A stretch of DNA of 64,000 bases from Alphaproteobacteria bacterium. Its GTDB lineage: Bacteria > Pseudomonadota > Alphaproteobacteria > Micropepsales > Micropepsaceae. The stretch's first letter is position 1; each line of letters begins with the position of its first letter. This document shows positions 27,511-36,316 of this stretch, in pieces. Made by a program: the position numbers and the translations under genes. The notes beneath the pieces were generated by a model. The model was not told the DNA's origin, did not search any database, and was given only the letters and a program-made list of their open reading frames with translations. The stretch spans positions 496,001 to 560,000 of the forward strand of contig JADHVO010000003.1 of NCBI GenBank assembly GCA_016783965.1, in the 5' to 3' direction.

Positions 27511-28254
27511 TTGGGCCACACGGCGATCCGAAAGCAAAGGGCCGGAGAAGCGTCCGCGATCAACATGCGGGTTGTGAAGCCCGTCGAGGTCCGGCGGAAT
27601 GAGCTCATCGACTGCGCCCAGGCACTGTTCCTGACCAAGGGCTACGACGGCACGACGGTCGCCGACATCATCGCGCGCGCCGGGGTGTCGAAGGGCGGCT
27701 TCTATCACCACTTCCTGTCGAAAGAGGACCTGCTCGACGCACTGATCGCACGCATGACGCGGCAGGCTATTGCGGAAGCGGAAGACGTGCTGAGCGACCC
27801 CACGCTCGACGCGCTGACAAAGCTCAACCGCTTTCTCGACCGCAGCCAGCAGTGGAAGCTCCAGTCCGCACCGGCATTGCGGGCGATCGTCGCCGTGCTG
27901 GTCAAGCCGGAGAACGCCCTCCTCTATCAGAGGATGATCCGCTCCGCCGTCACGGCCGTGTCCCCGGTTTTGTCGCGCATCGTAGAGGATGGCATCAGTG
28001 AAGGCATCTTCGACGTGCCGGACGTGCGGCTGGTCGCCGAACTGCTCCTGACCATGAGCTTTGCTCGGCAGGAATTCATGGCCGAGATCTTCGCGATGAT
28101 CGAAGCCGGACGCATGGAGGAAGCCGTGGCCGTGCTCGGCGAACGCATCCATCGCGAAGAGGCGCTGTTCGACCGGCTGCTTGGCCTGCCGCGCGGAAGC
28201 ATTCGCCTCGCAGATGCAAAAATTGCTGCCGAGATGCTGGCGCGCTTTTTCTAG
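27511..28254 (+). CDS. TetR family transcriptional regulator
   Basis: A TetR family repressor of 247 residues from TTG 27511, or 229 from ATG 27565. The N-terminal helix-turn-helix spans TVADIIARAGVSKGGFYHHF (about 49-68 of the longer form). The remaining helices form the ligand/dimer domain. GGAGGA lies just before the TTG, while the ATG has no obvious ribosome-binding site; the family alignment fits either. It is divergent from the export operon and is its likely regulator. The ligand is unknown. Confidence 0.9.
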   Translation: MGHTAIRKQRAGEASAINMRVVKPVEVRRNELIDCAQALFLTKGYDGTTVADIIARAGVSKGGFYHHFLSKEDLLDALIARMTRQAIAEAEDVLSDPTLDALTKLNRFLDRSQQWKLQSAPALRAIVAVLVKPENALLYQRMIRSAVTAVSPVLSRIVEDGISEGIFDVPDVRLVAELLLTMSFARQEFMAEIFAMIEAGRMEEAVAVLGERIHREEALFDRLLGLPRGSIRLADAKIAAEMLARFF

Positions 28255-28296
28255 GGGCCCAGCCAGACGAGACAATGGCGAATCGCCTACAGCTCA

Positions 28297-28310
28297 CTGA
28301 TCGGGGTCAA
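28297..28310. promoter_or_regulatory. FixK/FNR-type box upstream of the adh remnant and pfkB
   Basis: CTGATCGGGGTCAA matches TTGAY-N4-RTCAA at 9 of 10 positions. It ends 60 bp before the ATG of the truncated dehydrogenase (28371) that precedes pfkB. The spacing is like that of the other boxes in the window. Confidence 0.65.
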
Positions 28311-28370
28311 TCCGAATGACGACTGCCGCCATATCGTGCCGATACCTTTCAGAAGGCACGGGATGGAAAA

Positions 28371-28547
28371 ATGATGGCAGCGCTCGTGAGCCAGCTTGGC
28401 CTGCCCCACAAGATTGCGGAGGTTCCCGTCCCCCAACCCGGCCCCGGTGAAGTGCTGGTGACGATCGTCGCGACCGGCGTTTGCCGTAGCGATCTGCATG
28501 CGGCCGAAGGCGACTGGGTCGACGGCCGCATCGTGCTCGATCTCTAA
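28371..28547 (+). pseudogene. Zinc-type alcohol dehydrogenase remnant with an internal deletion
   Basis: A 58-codon frame. It encodes the first 50 or so residues of a medium-chain zinc alcohol dehydrogenase (PVPQPGPGEVLVTIVATGVC then RSDLHAAEGDW), including the first catalytic Cys. It then jumps straight to GRIVLDL and a stop, which looks like the extreme C-terminus of such an enzyme. About 280 residues are missing, so it cannot be active. The frame is kept across the junction, suggesting a clean deletion. It lies 3 bp before pfkB and keeps the FixK-type promoter. Confidence 0.75.
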
Positions 28548-28550
28548 GCT

Positions 28551-29486
28551 ATGTCGCCCATCGTCACCCTCACGCTCAACCCAGCTGTCGACGTATCCAG
28601 CCGCGCCGCGCAGGTTGTGCCGGGACACAAATTGCGGTGTCACGACGTGCGGCACGATGCGGGGGGCGGGGGCATCAATGTGGCCCGGGTCCTGCGGCGC
28701 TTCGGTACGGACACACACGCGGTCTTCACTTGCGGTGGACCGACGGGGAACCTTCTGGAGAGGCTGGTGCGGCATGAGGAGGTGCCATGCACGGTGGTCC
28801 AGATCGCGGGCGACACGCGCGAGGACTTCGCCGTCAGCAGCGAAGACAACGGCATGCAATACCGCTTTGTGCTGCCCGGGCCCGAACTCAGTGCTTTCGA
28901 ACTCGACACTTGCCTGAGCGCGCTCGCCCGCGCGGCCAGTACCGCGGGCTATGTCGTGGCGAGCGGCAGCCTGCCGCCGGATGCGCCAATCGACAGTTAT
29001 AGGCGTGTGTGCGCCGCGCTTCCCAAAGGCATTCCCTTCGCACTCGACACGTCCGGCGATGCGCTTCGGCACGCGCTTGGGCCAGGCCTCACCCTCATCA
29101 AACCCAGCCGTCGCGAACTTGAGCAGCTGACGGGTACGGCACTGCCGGACCGAACAGCCCTCAGCCAAGCAGCGCGCCGGCTAGTAGAACAGCGAAACAC
29201 CGAGATGGTTGCCGTGACACTCGGCGAGGATGGCGCGCTCCTCGTGGGTCGGGGATTCTCGCTTGAGGCGACAGCGCCTACCATCGATCCGATCAGCACG
29301 ATCGGTGCCGGCGACAGCTTTCTCGCGCTACTCGTTCTCTCACTTTCGGAAGGTCGTTCACCTACGGCGGCGCTCCGGCGAGCCACGGCCGCAGGTTCGG
29401 CGGCACTCTTGTCGTCAGGCACGGCGCTTTGTCACCCCGCGCAGGTCGACGAGCTGGCTGCGCGCGTTGAGATCCGTAGCCTTTGA
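28551..29486 (+). CDS. pfkB: PfkB-type phosphofructokinase family sugar kinase
   Basis: A 311-residue ribokinase-fold kinase of the 6-phosphofructokinase II/1-phosphofructokinase group. TLTLNPAVDV (7-16) binds the sugar, GGGGINVARVL (38-48) and SGSLPP (138-143) are family motifs, and GAGDSF (252-257) provides the catalytic Asp255 and anion hole. Substrate (fructose-6-phosphate, fructose-1-phosphate or tagatose-6-phosphate) cannot be told by sequence; the hypoxia context favours glycolytic fructose-6-phosphate. It follows the adh remnant and a FixK-type box. Confidence 0.88.
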   Translation: MSPIVTLTLNPAVDVSSRAAQVVPGHKLRCHDVRHDAGGGGINVARVLRRFGTDTHAVFTCGGPTGNLLERLVRHEEVPCTVVQIAGDTREDFAVSSEDNGMQYRFVLPGPELSAFELDTCLSALARAASTAGYVVASGSLPPDAPIDSYRRVCAALPKGIPFALDTSGDALRHALGPGLTLIKPSRRELEQLTGTALPDRTALSQAARRLVEQRNTEMVAVTLGEDGALLVGRGFSLEATAPTIDPISTIGAGDSFLALLVLSLSEGRSPTAALRRATAAGSAALLSSGTALCHPAQVDELAARVEIRSL

Positions 29487-29674
29487 AGCTGAAATCAATT
29501 GCCAAGACCCTCGCAAGCGCACACATCTGAAAGTGCACGGGCGGCCAGCGCGGCAACGAAGAACGCAGCCGTTGCAGCAGCCCCCAAGAACTCATGCGCA
29601 CCGGCGCCCAGGGTCGCGTCCTACCCGACATCGCCGCCCCGCCATCGACGCGTTGGGATGCCCGTATCGCGGCG

Positions 29675-29688
29675 TTGACGCCGATCAA
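29675..29688. promoter_or_regulatory. FixK/FNR-type box upstream of USP gene 1
   Basis: TTGACGCCGATCAA is a perfect match to TTGAY-N4-RTCAA. It ends 54 bp before the ATG of the universal stress protein at 29743. It lies in the 256-bp gap between pfkB and that gene, where no other feature was found. Confidence 0.75.
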
Positions 29689-29742
29689 CGGACGAAGAGC
29701 GGAAATCGAGAAACTTGGCTGTAGACAGGATGGTAGCTTCCT

Positions 29743-30603
29743 ATGTTCAAGAAGATCCTCGTGCCGGCGCTCAACGCTTCGCTTGATCCCAAGGCCCTCA
29801 AACTCGCAGTGGACGCGGCGCGCCTGTTCGATGGCCACGTCGACTGCCTTTTCACGCATCCCGACGCGATCGAGATTTCCCGCTATCTGACCCCAATGGG
29901 ACCGGAGACAGCCGTCTATTCGGGACAGCTCGCGGAGACGATCATTGACGCAGACAAGCAATGCGCGGCACGCGCGCGGCAATTGTTCGACGGGTTCTGT
30001 GCGCGCGAGCGGCACGACCGCGACGAGCCGGTTGCGGCCACCTTTTGTGAGGCGAGCGGGAATGCCTGCGAGCAGGCGATTCAGCAGGGCTTCTACCACG
30101 ACCTCCTGGTCCTGGGCCGGCCCTCCCGGGAGGACTTGACCCTGACTGGCGCGATCGATGTGATCGCCAGTTGCGGCCGGCCGGTTATGCTGGCGCCGAA
30201 CGGGCCCTTGCCGGCCACTATTTCGACCGTCGTCATCGCATGGAAAGAGTCGGCGCAGGCTGCGCGGGCTGTAGCTGCCGCCCTGCCGCTTCTTGCCAAG
30301 GCGTCGAAGATCGACATCATCGGCGTCGCCGAAAGCGCTGATGGTGCAGATCGTGTTTTGCGCTCGGCAGAAAAACTGGCGGAATACCTTCGCGGACATG
30401 GTCTGGCGCCACAGGCAGGTCATCTGGCGGCAACCGATCGTCCGGTGGGCGACGTGCTGCTCGAAGCGGCCACTGGCAAATTGCATGGATCGCTCCTGGT
30501 GATGGGTGGCTATCAACACAGCCGGGCGCGAGAGTTTGTCTTCGGCGGTGTCACCCGCCGCGTGCTTCACAGCGCGCCGATTCCGATCCTCCTCGCACAC
30601 TGA
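29743..30603 (+). CDS. Two-domain universal stress protein 1
   Basis: A 286-residue protein with two tandem UspA domains (about 1-145 and 155-286). It begins MFKKILVPALN and ends PIPILLAH. The second domain has the nucleotide-loop region VMGGYQHSRAREFVFGGVTR, but the second Gly of the Gx2Gx9G pattern is replaced by Gln. ATP binding may therefore be weakened compared with its paralogues. A perfect FixK-type box lies upstream. Its partner or target is unknown; such proteins help survival under hypoxia and starvation. Confidence 0.9.
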   Translation: MFKKILVPALNASLDPKALKLAVDAARLFDGHVDCLFTHPDAIEISRYLTPMGPETAVYSGQLAETIIDADKQCAARARQLFDGFCARERHDRDEPVAATFCEASGNACEQAIQQGFYHDLLVLGRPSREDLTLTGAIDVIASCGRPVMLAPNGPLPATISTVVIAWKESAQAARAVAAALPLLAKASKIDIIGVAESADGADRVLRSAEKLAEYLRGHGLAPQAGHLAATDRPVGDVLLEAATGKLHGSLLVMGGYQHSRAREFVFGGVTRRVLHSAPIPILLAH

Positions 30604-30678
30604 CCGGGCTGGCCGCTCACAGTTGTTTCGGCTACCGCGACCTGGCTGCGTGAAACCGAGAGCCGGCAGGCGACTCGG

Positions 30679-32043
30679 CTACAGTTCGAGTTCAGCCTCG
30701 TCGCGATAAGCGGGCACCGTGCAAGACCATCTCAACTCCCGCTCGATGCGCTTGCGCAGAGCGTCGGCGGCCTCGGGTTCGCCATGCGTAATGAAAGTCT
30801 GCCGCGGCGCCCGATCGAAATGCCGTAGCCAATTCAGAATCTCGTCGGCATCCGCGTGCGCAGAAAGCATCTCCAGGTTCGCAACACGCGCCCGTACTGG
30901 AATGTCTTCACCGAAGATTCTGACCGACTGTGCGCCGGCGACCATCGCTGCGCCGCGCGTTCCGCCGGCCTGAAAGCCGGTGAAGAGGATCGAGCTGCGC
31001 GGATCCGGCGCGAAAGCACGAAGGTGATGAAGCACCCGGCCGCCCGTCGCCATGCCACTCGCGGAAACGATGACGGACGGGACGCGATTGCGGTCGATTT
31101 CTTTGGATTCCTCGATCGTCGGTGTTTGCTTAGCGACGGCGCACACCGCGCGCGCTTCGGATACAGTGAGACGATGATCCTTGGGGTGTGATCTGAAAAC
31201 CTCGCCGGCATCCATGGCCATGGGGCTGTCGAGAAAGATCGGCAGGTCCGGAATTCGCTTGGCCATCTTGAGGTGATAGAGATGGTAGAGGAGAAGCTGT
31301 GCGCGGCCGACCGTAAATGACGGTACCACCACCGAACCGCCTTTGTGCGCAGTCGTGTTGATGATCTCTGCAAGAACGTCTTGCGCGTCGGAGCGCGGAT
31401 GCTTTCTGTTGCCGTAGGTCGATTCAACGACGAGATAGTCTGCCCATTCTATCACCTCGGGCGGACGCATGATTGGATCGTTGGGCCGCCCCAAGTCTCC
31501 CGAGAAAAGAATGCGCCGGTCCTGCCGCTCTATTTCGGCCATCGCTGCGCCGAGAATGTGCCCAGCGTAGCGAAAGGTGACCTTCGCTCCATCGCCGAGC
31601 GCAAGTTCTTCGGCGAAATCGAGCGCTCGAAACTGCCGCAAAGCCTTCCGCGCGTCTTCCTCGGTAAAGAGCGGCAGCGCCGGGTCGTGCTTCGAGTAAT
31701 GGTGGCGGTTGGCGTCTTCCGCGGCACGCTCTTCAAGATGACCAGCGTCGGGGAGCATGATCCCGCATAGATCGCGCGTGGCGCGCGTGCAATACACAGG
31801 CCCTTTGAAGCCGTGGCGCATAAGAAGAGGCAAATAGCCTGCATGGTCGATGTGCGCGTGCGTGAGTACCACCGCATCGAGTGAATTGATGTCGAGTGGA
31901 AGGGTCGCCCAGTTGCGCAACCGCAGCTGCTTGAAACCCTGATAGAGTCCGCAATCGACCAGAATCCGACGCTTTCCGGTATTCAGCAGATATTTCGATC
32001 CGGTCACCGTGCCCACTGCGCCGAGAAAGGCGAGCTTCGTCAT
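30679..32043 (-). CDS. Beta-CASP metallo-beta-lactamase-fold RNase-like protein
   Basis: A 454-residue MBL-fold protein of the CPSF73/Ysh1-like group. GTVTGS (11-16), the zinc motif THAHIDHAG (61-69), HILGAAM and SGDLGRPND are seen, with the beta-CASP motifs SASGMATGGRVLHHL and SAHADADEI near the C-terminus. These are the hallmarks of RNA-processing nucleases that cut or trim RNA. The start shares ATGA with the PRPP-synthetase-like gene, so an upstream extension is not used. It ends a four-gene operon with a USP, an AMP-phosphorylase-like enzyme and the synthetase-like gene. Confidence 0.9.
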   Translation of the reverse strand: MTKLAFLGAVGTVTGSKYLLNTGKRRILVDCGLYQGFKQLRLRNWATLPLDINSLDAVVLTHAHIDHAGYLPLLMRHGFKGPVYCTRATRDLCGIMLPDAGHLEERAAEDANRHHYSKHDPALPLFTEEDARKALRQFRALDFAEELALGDGAKVTFRYAGHILGAAMAEIERQDRRILFSGDLGRPNDPIMRPPEVIEWADYLVVESTYGNRKHPRSDAQDVLAEIINTTAHKGGSVVVPSFTVGRAQLLLYHLYHLKMAKRIPDLPIFLDSPMAMDAGEVFRSHPKDHRLTVSEARAVCAVAKQTPTIEESKEIDRNRVPSVIVSASGMATGGRVLHHLRAFAPDPRSSILFTGFQAGGTRGAAMVAGAQSVRIFGEDIPVRARVANLEMLSAHADADEILNWLRHFDRAPRQTFITHGEPEAADALRKRIERELRWSCTVPAYRDEAELEL

Positions 32044-32927
32044 GATGCCATCTCTCTGACCGCGGCCGACAGAAGTGGGCTCACATCGATCGCGTTGCTT
32101 GCATGAGGTATTGTGTTGGTCGTTATGATTCGCGATCCACTCTGCGAGAGCGCTTCGAACGCGCCATCGGCGAATATGCCGTGAATGCCGACGCACACCG
32201 GCTTCGGCATGCCGGCGCGATCCAGAAGGCGAATCGTCTCAAGCATCGTGTGACCGGTCGATATTATGTCGTCCACGAGGACCGGTGTGCGGTCATGCCA
32301 GGCGGAAAGATCAGCTTCTTCCAGCGAGACGTCATTATCGCCCAGGCGAGTCTTGCGTAGAGTGACAACCGGCGCTCCCGTAAGACGGGAAGCGTCCGAA
32401 ACCCACTGCACGCTTTCGCTATCCGGGCCGATCAGCACGGGCCGGCTGACCTGCGCTGCGATCCAGGTTCCGATCGCGGACGCGGCATGCACGGCCCTGT
32501 TTGGAATTTCGTAGATCGAGCTCAACGCACGGATGCGGTGCAGATGCGGATCGACGGTGACAAGCCAATCAAAATGTGGCGACAGCAGCGAGGCGAACTG
32601 TGCCGCGGTTATCGCCTCGCCCGGATGAAAGCGGCGATCCTGGCGCATGTATGCCAGGTATGGTGCAACGAGACCGACGCTCGCTGCGCCGAGTTCATGC
32701 ACGGTGCGAGCTGCAAAGAGTAGCGGCAGCAGTTTTGCGTCCGGCCGGTCCAGCGTACAGACCAGAGCGACCGAGCGACCGTGAAGATCGAGATCGAGCC
32801 TCACATATGTCTCGCCATCCGGAAAATGCCGAATGTCCGGAATGCGGACAGCCGCATTCATTTCTCGCGCAAGATCGGCCGTGATTGCGCCGTTGCCGGG
32901 CAGCGGCATTAGAATCGTCGGCATCAT
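32040..32927 (-). CDS. Ribose-phosphate pyrophosphokinase-like (PRPP synthetase family)
   Basis: A 295-residue type I phosphoribosyltransferase-fold protein, shorter than housekeeping Prs (about 315). The flexible-loop motif YMRQDRRFHPGEAI (93-106), VDPHLH (125-130) and the PRPP loop VDDIISTGHT (218-227) are intact. It should make PRPP from ribose-5-phosphate and ATP, or run a related reaction. It overlaps both neighbours (ATGA type), the AMP-phosphorylase-like gene before it and the nuclease after it. It is probably not the only PRPP synthetase of the cell. Confidence 0.87.
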   Translation of the reverse strand: MMPTILMPLPGNGAITADLAREMNAAVRIPDIRHFPDGETYVRLDLDLHGRSVALVCTLDRPDAKLLPLLFAARTVHELGAASVGLVAPYLAYMRQDRRFHPGEAITAAQFASLLSPHFDWLVTVDPHLHRIRALSSIYEIPNRAVHAASAIGTWIAAQVSRPVLIGPDSESVQWVSDASRLTGAPVVTLRKTRLGDNDVSLEEADLSAWHDRTPVLVDDIISTGHTMLETIRLLDRAGMPKPVCVGIHGIFADGAFEALSQSGSRIITTNTIPHASNAIDVSPLLSAAVREMAS

Positions 32928-34426
32928 GGATGAAGAATCCCAATGATGTCGGGATTGGCCTCGATGTAAGCCAGCGCGTAGTCCAGCTCACCGGGGCTCT
33001 CGGCATGAACAGTGAAGGCCGGCTGTCCCCGGCTGACCGGCATCCCGAGACGAACGTGCAATTGAAGCCCTGCCGCCTTGGCATCCGGTGCGCCGGCGAG
33101 CTTGGCAATCCGCGATAGGCGACGGCAGTCGATGCGATCGATCGCTCCGGCAGCACGCATCTCGGCAGTTCGCGTGTACTTCGCGGTCGGCGGCTCGCGC
33201 AAGCCGCCCTGGGCTGCACAGATTTTCTGGAACTTCGCCCAGGCTTGGCCATTGCGGAGACATTCCGCAGCGATTTGCCGTCCCTCGCCGTCGCGGGCCG
33301 CGCCGCCCAATTCCAGCAATCCCGCCGCGATCGCCAGCGCGTGGTCCCTGAGGTCGGCTGGCGCCAATGGTCCCCCCTGCAACACCGCAAGTACGTCGCG
33401 CGCCTCGAGTGCGGGGCCGATACCGCTTCCCACTGGCTGCGTTCCATCGCTCAGGATCGGTTTGACGACAAGGCCGAATGCACGGCCAACATCCACCACA
33501 CTTTGCGCCAGACGTTGCGCCGCCTCGAAGCTGCGAACCTTGGCGGTCGGCCCCACCGGCAGATCGATCACCAGATGCGTCGCCCCGGCTGCCAGTTTCT
33601 TCGACAGGATCGACGCGACCATCTGCCCTTCGCCGTCGAGATCGAGAACGCGCTCGGCACGAATGAGAATATCGTCGGCAGGACTGAGCTGGACCGCGCC
33701 ACCCCACACAACGCAGCCGCCTTCGCCGTCGACGACGCGGCGCATCGCATCGATGCTCAGATCGACCGGAGCCAACGTTTCCATAGTGTCTGCGGTTCCC
33801 GCTGGCGACGTGATCGCGCGCGAAGTGGTCTTGGGTATGGTGAGCCCGCAGGCGGCGGCAATGGCAACGACAATCGGCGTCGTTCGATTTCCCGGAAGAC
33901 CGCCCACGCAGTGCTTGTCCATGACTTTCGGAACGGGCCAATGCAATCGCCGGCCAACGTCGATCATGGCACGCGTCAACTCACGCATCTCATCGAAGTC
34001 TAGTGGCCGCGCCGCGCAAGCGGTTAGAAAGGCGGAAAGGTGGATTCCGGCGTAACGACCGGCAGCCACGTCGCGAATGACCCGCTCGAGGGAAATCGAG
34101 TCCAGCCGGTTGCCATAGACCTTGCCGCGTATGGCACTCAGCGAGTCCAGTGGCAGCGCATGCGTGACAGTCACGCGGGCGCCGGGCACCAAGCCGAGTT
34201 CCTGCCACGCCCACTCCGATAGGCCCGCTTCCATAGGTTTGATGATTTCGCTGGTAACCGGAAACAGAGTTGCGATGACGGATCGGGCGCCATACGTCAC
34301 GATGACACTGGTGCGCGACGTGAACCCTTCCGCACGACAGACATGGCAGTCCCGATGCATGAAGACATGGGCTTCGTTCGGCGTCTCGATGCCGATCCGA
34401 ACTGCGGATAGTGAATGCCCTATCAT
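32924..34426 (-). CDS. AMP phosphorylase-like (thymidine phosphorylase family)
   Basis: A 500-residue member of the nucleoside phosphorylase-II family. An N-terminal extra domain of about 85 residues brings it to the length of archaeal AMP phosphorylase rather than canonical DeoA (about 440). The phosphate/nucleoside region DKHCVGGLPGNRTTP (170-184) and SRAITSPAGTADTMETLAP (202-220) match the archaeal-type enzymes. These split NMPs with phosphate into base and ribose-1,5-bisphosphate. No RuBisCO or ribose-1,5-bisphosphate isomerase is encoded nearby, so its product's fate is open. It lies 23 bp after a USP gene. Confidence 0.85.
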   Translation of the reverse strand: MIGHSLSAVRIGIETPNEAHVFMHRDCHVCRAEGFTSRTSVIVTYGARSVIATLFPVTSEIIKPMEAGLSEWAWQELGLVPGARVTVTHALPLDSLSAIRGKVYGNRLDSISLERVIRDVAAGRYAGIHLSAFLTACAARPLDFDEMRELTRAMIDVGRRLHWPVPKVMDKHCVGGLPGNRTTPIVVAIAAACGLTIPKTTSRAITSPAGTADTMETLAPVDLSIDAMRRVVDGEGGCVVWGGAVQLSPADDILIRAERVLDLDGEGQMVASILSKKLAAGATHLVIDLPVGPTAKVRSFEAAQRLAQSVVDVGRAFGLVVKPILSDGTQPVGSGIGPALEARDVLAVLQGGPLAPADLRDHALAIAAGLLELGGAARDGEGRQIAAECLRNGQAWAKFQKICAAQGGLREPPTAKYTRTAEMRAAGAIDRIDCRRLSRIAKLAGAPDAKAAGLQLHVRLGMPVSRGQPAFTVHAESPGELDYALAYIEANPDIIGILHP

Positions 34427-34449
34427 ACGGTCAGCTTGTTGCAGCGTCC

Positions 34450-35325
34450 TTAGTGCGTCATGAGAACCGGAATGGCGCAGTCCGCCAGAACCTCGCGCGT
34501 CACCCCGCCGAGGCAGTATTCGCGGAAGCGGCCGTGCCCATAGCCGCCCATCACAAGCAAGTCGGCTTCGGCAGCGTAAGCATAATCGAGCAAACGATCT
34601 GCCGCCGAACGGACGGTGAAAGGGAGAATTCTGGCCTGAACCTCAAAGCCGTGCCGGCGAAGCTGGACTGCCAAAGCGTTCATGGATCCTTCAGTCGATG
34701 CGCACTGGCTCTCTTCTTCGTTTGTTGTGGCAATCGTTATGGACTTGGCGTGCACCAGGATCGGCATCGCTGCCATGACGGCGCGGGCTGCCTCTGCCGT
34801 GTCCTTCCAGGCGATGACGACCTTCTGCCCGAAGGAGGCCGCTGCATTCTGCGACGCAATCAGGACGGGGCGACCGGAACCCATCACGATGGAGCCCAGC
34901 TTCTCGATCGAGAACGAGTCATCGACCGCCTCGCGCGCAGTGATCGTGAGGTCCCGATAGCGCGCTTCGCGGATCGTCTCATTCGGCTCGATCCCCGCGA
35001 CCTCGCGGTAAGAAAAATGACCATGAACGCCGAGTGCCGATACCGGCGCCAGGTGATTTCGCGAGCAGAAGTCGTCGAAAGCCTGCCGCGCTCGGACTGA
35101 TTTCTCCCGCATCTCCGCGTCGAGTGCACGCAGGCGCTCGTTCGGGAGCGAACGGCCGGGGCCCACAGCATAAGCGAGGAGCATCTGATCGGCTGCCAGA
35201 TCGTAGGTTACGTGGAAGCAGTCCACCCAGGCGCCAAGCATCTTCTGGGCGTATGCGGAAGTCTCAAGTACGGCGGCGTCGCTCTCCGCTCCGTTCAGCG
35301 ATGCAAGGATCGAGCGAATGGTCAT
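34450..35325 (-). CDS. Two-domain universal stress protein 2
   Basis: A 291-residue tandem UspA protein that begins MTIRSILASLNG and ends PVLMTH. The ATP-loop motif MGGYGHGRFREYCLGGVT is intact near the C-terminus. ATG at 35325 is 8 bp from AGGAG; an ATG six bases upstream is too close. It is the first gene of the leftward operon with the AMP-phosphorylase-like, PRPP-synthetase-like and nuclease genes. A FixK-type box lies 49 bp upstream and is shared with the divergent USP gene. Confidence 0.9.
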   Translation of the reverse strand: MTIRSILASLNGAESDAAVLETSAYAQKMLGAWVDCFHVTYDLAADQMLLAYAVGPGRSLPNERLRALDAEMREKSVRARQAFDDFCSRNHLAPVSALGVHGHFSYREVAGIEPNETIREARYRDLTITAREAVDDSFSIEKLGSIVMGSGRPVLIASQNAAASFGQKVVIAWKDTAEAARAVMAAMPILVHAKSITIATTNEEESQCASTEGSMNALAVQLRRHGFEVQARILPFTVRSAADRLLDYAYAAEADLLVMGGYGHGRFREYCLGGVTREVLADCAIPVLMTH

Positions 35326-35374
35326 GACCATCTCCTGTGGAAGCCGATGATGACCGGCCCGCGAATCCTGGCGA

Positions 35375-35388
35375 CTGATTTCGATCAA
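35375..35388. promoter_or_regulatory. FixK/FNR-type box shared by two divergent USP operons
   Basis: CTGATTTCGATCAA matches TTGAY-N4-RTCAA at 9 of 10 positions. It lies 49 bp from the leftward start (35325) and 73 bp from the rightward start (35462). One site could thus control the USP/AMP-phosphorylase operon and the USP/MgtC operon. Confidence 0.72.
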
Positions 35389-35461
35389 GGAGGAGAGAGG
35401 GCTCTAGCCCGAGTATGGCGGCGTCACGGGCCAGAAATGGAATTCGTCACAGGAGACCGGG

Positions 35462-36316
35462 ATGACCGTTAGGGACATCTTGCTTGCGCTTGCGAGCTAT
35501 CCGGAGCCCACACCGGATGCGAGCATCGACAAGGCATTGGCATTCGCAAGCCTACTGAACGCCCAAGTCACCGGCCTCGCCTTCGAGACCGAACTGAGAC
35601 TGATGCGGCCGAGCGATCTTCTGACACGCGTTCTGGTGGATGTACCTGCAATGGCCGCTGAGGAATCGGCGAGGAGCAAGGCACATGCGGCGCGTCTCAT
35701 GTCGTGCTTTGAAGCTTCCGCGACCAGCCAGCGTGTCCGCCATGAAGCCAGAGTGGAGCATTGCGACGCCTTCGGCGTGGCGGCGGCACTCGTGGAGGAA
35801 TCAAAAGTCCATGACCTGACGGTTCTCCCGCTGCAGGACGCAATCGGGATCGAACAGTGGCATGCCGAATCGGTGATCTTCGGTTCCGGACGGCCAGTGC
35901 TGCTGCTTCCTGGACCGGCGCACATAAGGCGAAGCCCGTCACTCGACCGGATCACCCTGGCATGGGACTTCAGTCGTCCGGCGGCCCGCGCGCTGGCAGA
36001 CGCGCTGCCTCTGATGCGCCAGGCGGGACGCGTTCAGATTGTCATGGTGGAAAACGAAAAAGAGTTGCCCGCCAGGCGCACGCCCGAGCGGCTGCTGGAG
36101 CACTTGATGATCAATGGCGTCGCGGGGAAGTTCGAGGTCGTGGACGCCGCGGGCCGCCGTGCTTCGGAACTGCTTCGAGACTATCTCGACACAACCGACG
36201 CAACCATGCTGGTCATGGGAGCCTTTGGCCATTCGCGCCTGAGAGAGTTTGTCATGGGCGGCACGACGCGCAGCATGCTGGACGATCCGCCGCTCCCCGT
36301 CTTCCTGTCTCACTAG
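35462..36316 (+). CDS. Two-domain universal stress protein 3
   Basis: A 284-residue tandem UspA protein: MTVRDILLALASYPEP at the N-terminus, and a C-terminal ATP-loop MGAFGHSRLREFVMGGTT ending PVFLSH. The N-terminal domain has no clear Gly-rich loop, so only the second domain is likely to bind nucleotide. ATG is preceded by AGGAGACCGGG. The MgtC/DUF4010 gene follows directly (stop and start adjacent), making a two-gene operon. Confidence 0.88.
   Translation: MTVRDILLALASYPEPTPDASIDKALAFASLLNAQVTGLAFETELRLMRPSDLLTRVLVDVPAMAAEESARSKAHAARLMSCFEASATSQRVRHEARVEHCDAFGVAAALVEESKVHDLTVLPLQDAIGIEQWHAESVIFGSGRPVLLLPGPAHIRRSPSLDRITLAWDFSRPAARALADALPLMRQAGRVQIVMVENEKELPARRTPERLLEHLMINGVAGKFEVVDAAGRRASELLRDYLDTTDATMLVMGAFGHSRLREFVMGGTTRSMLDDPPLPVFLSH

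Noticed and set aside
32924..34426. Canonical thymidine phosphorylase DeoA
   Set aside because: The extra N-terminal domain, the 500-residue length and the KHCVGGLPGNRTT motif fit the archaeal-type AMP phosphorylase group better.
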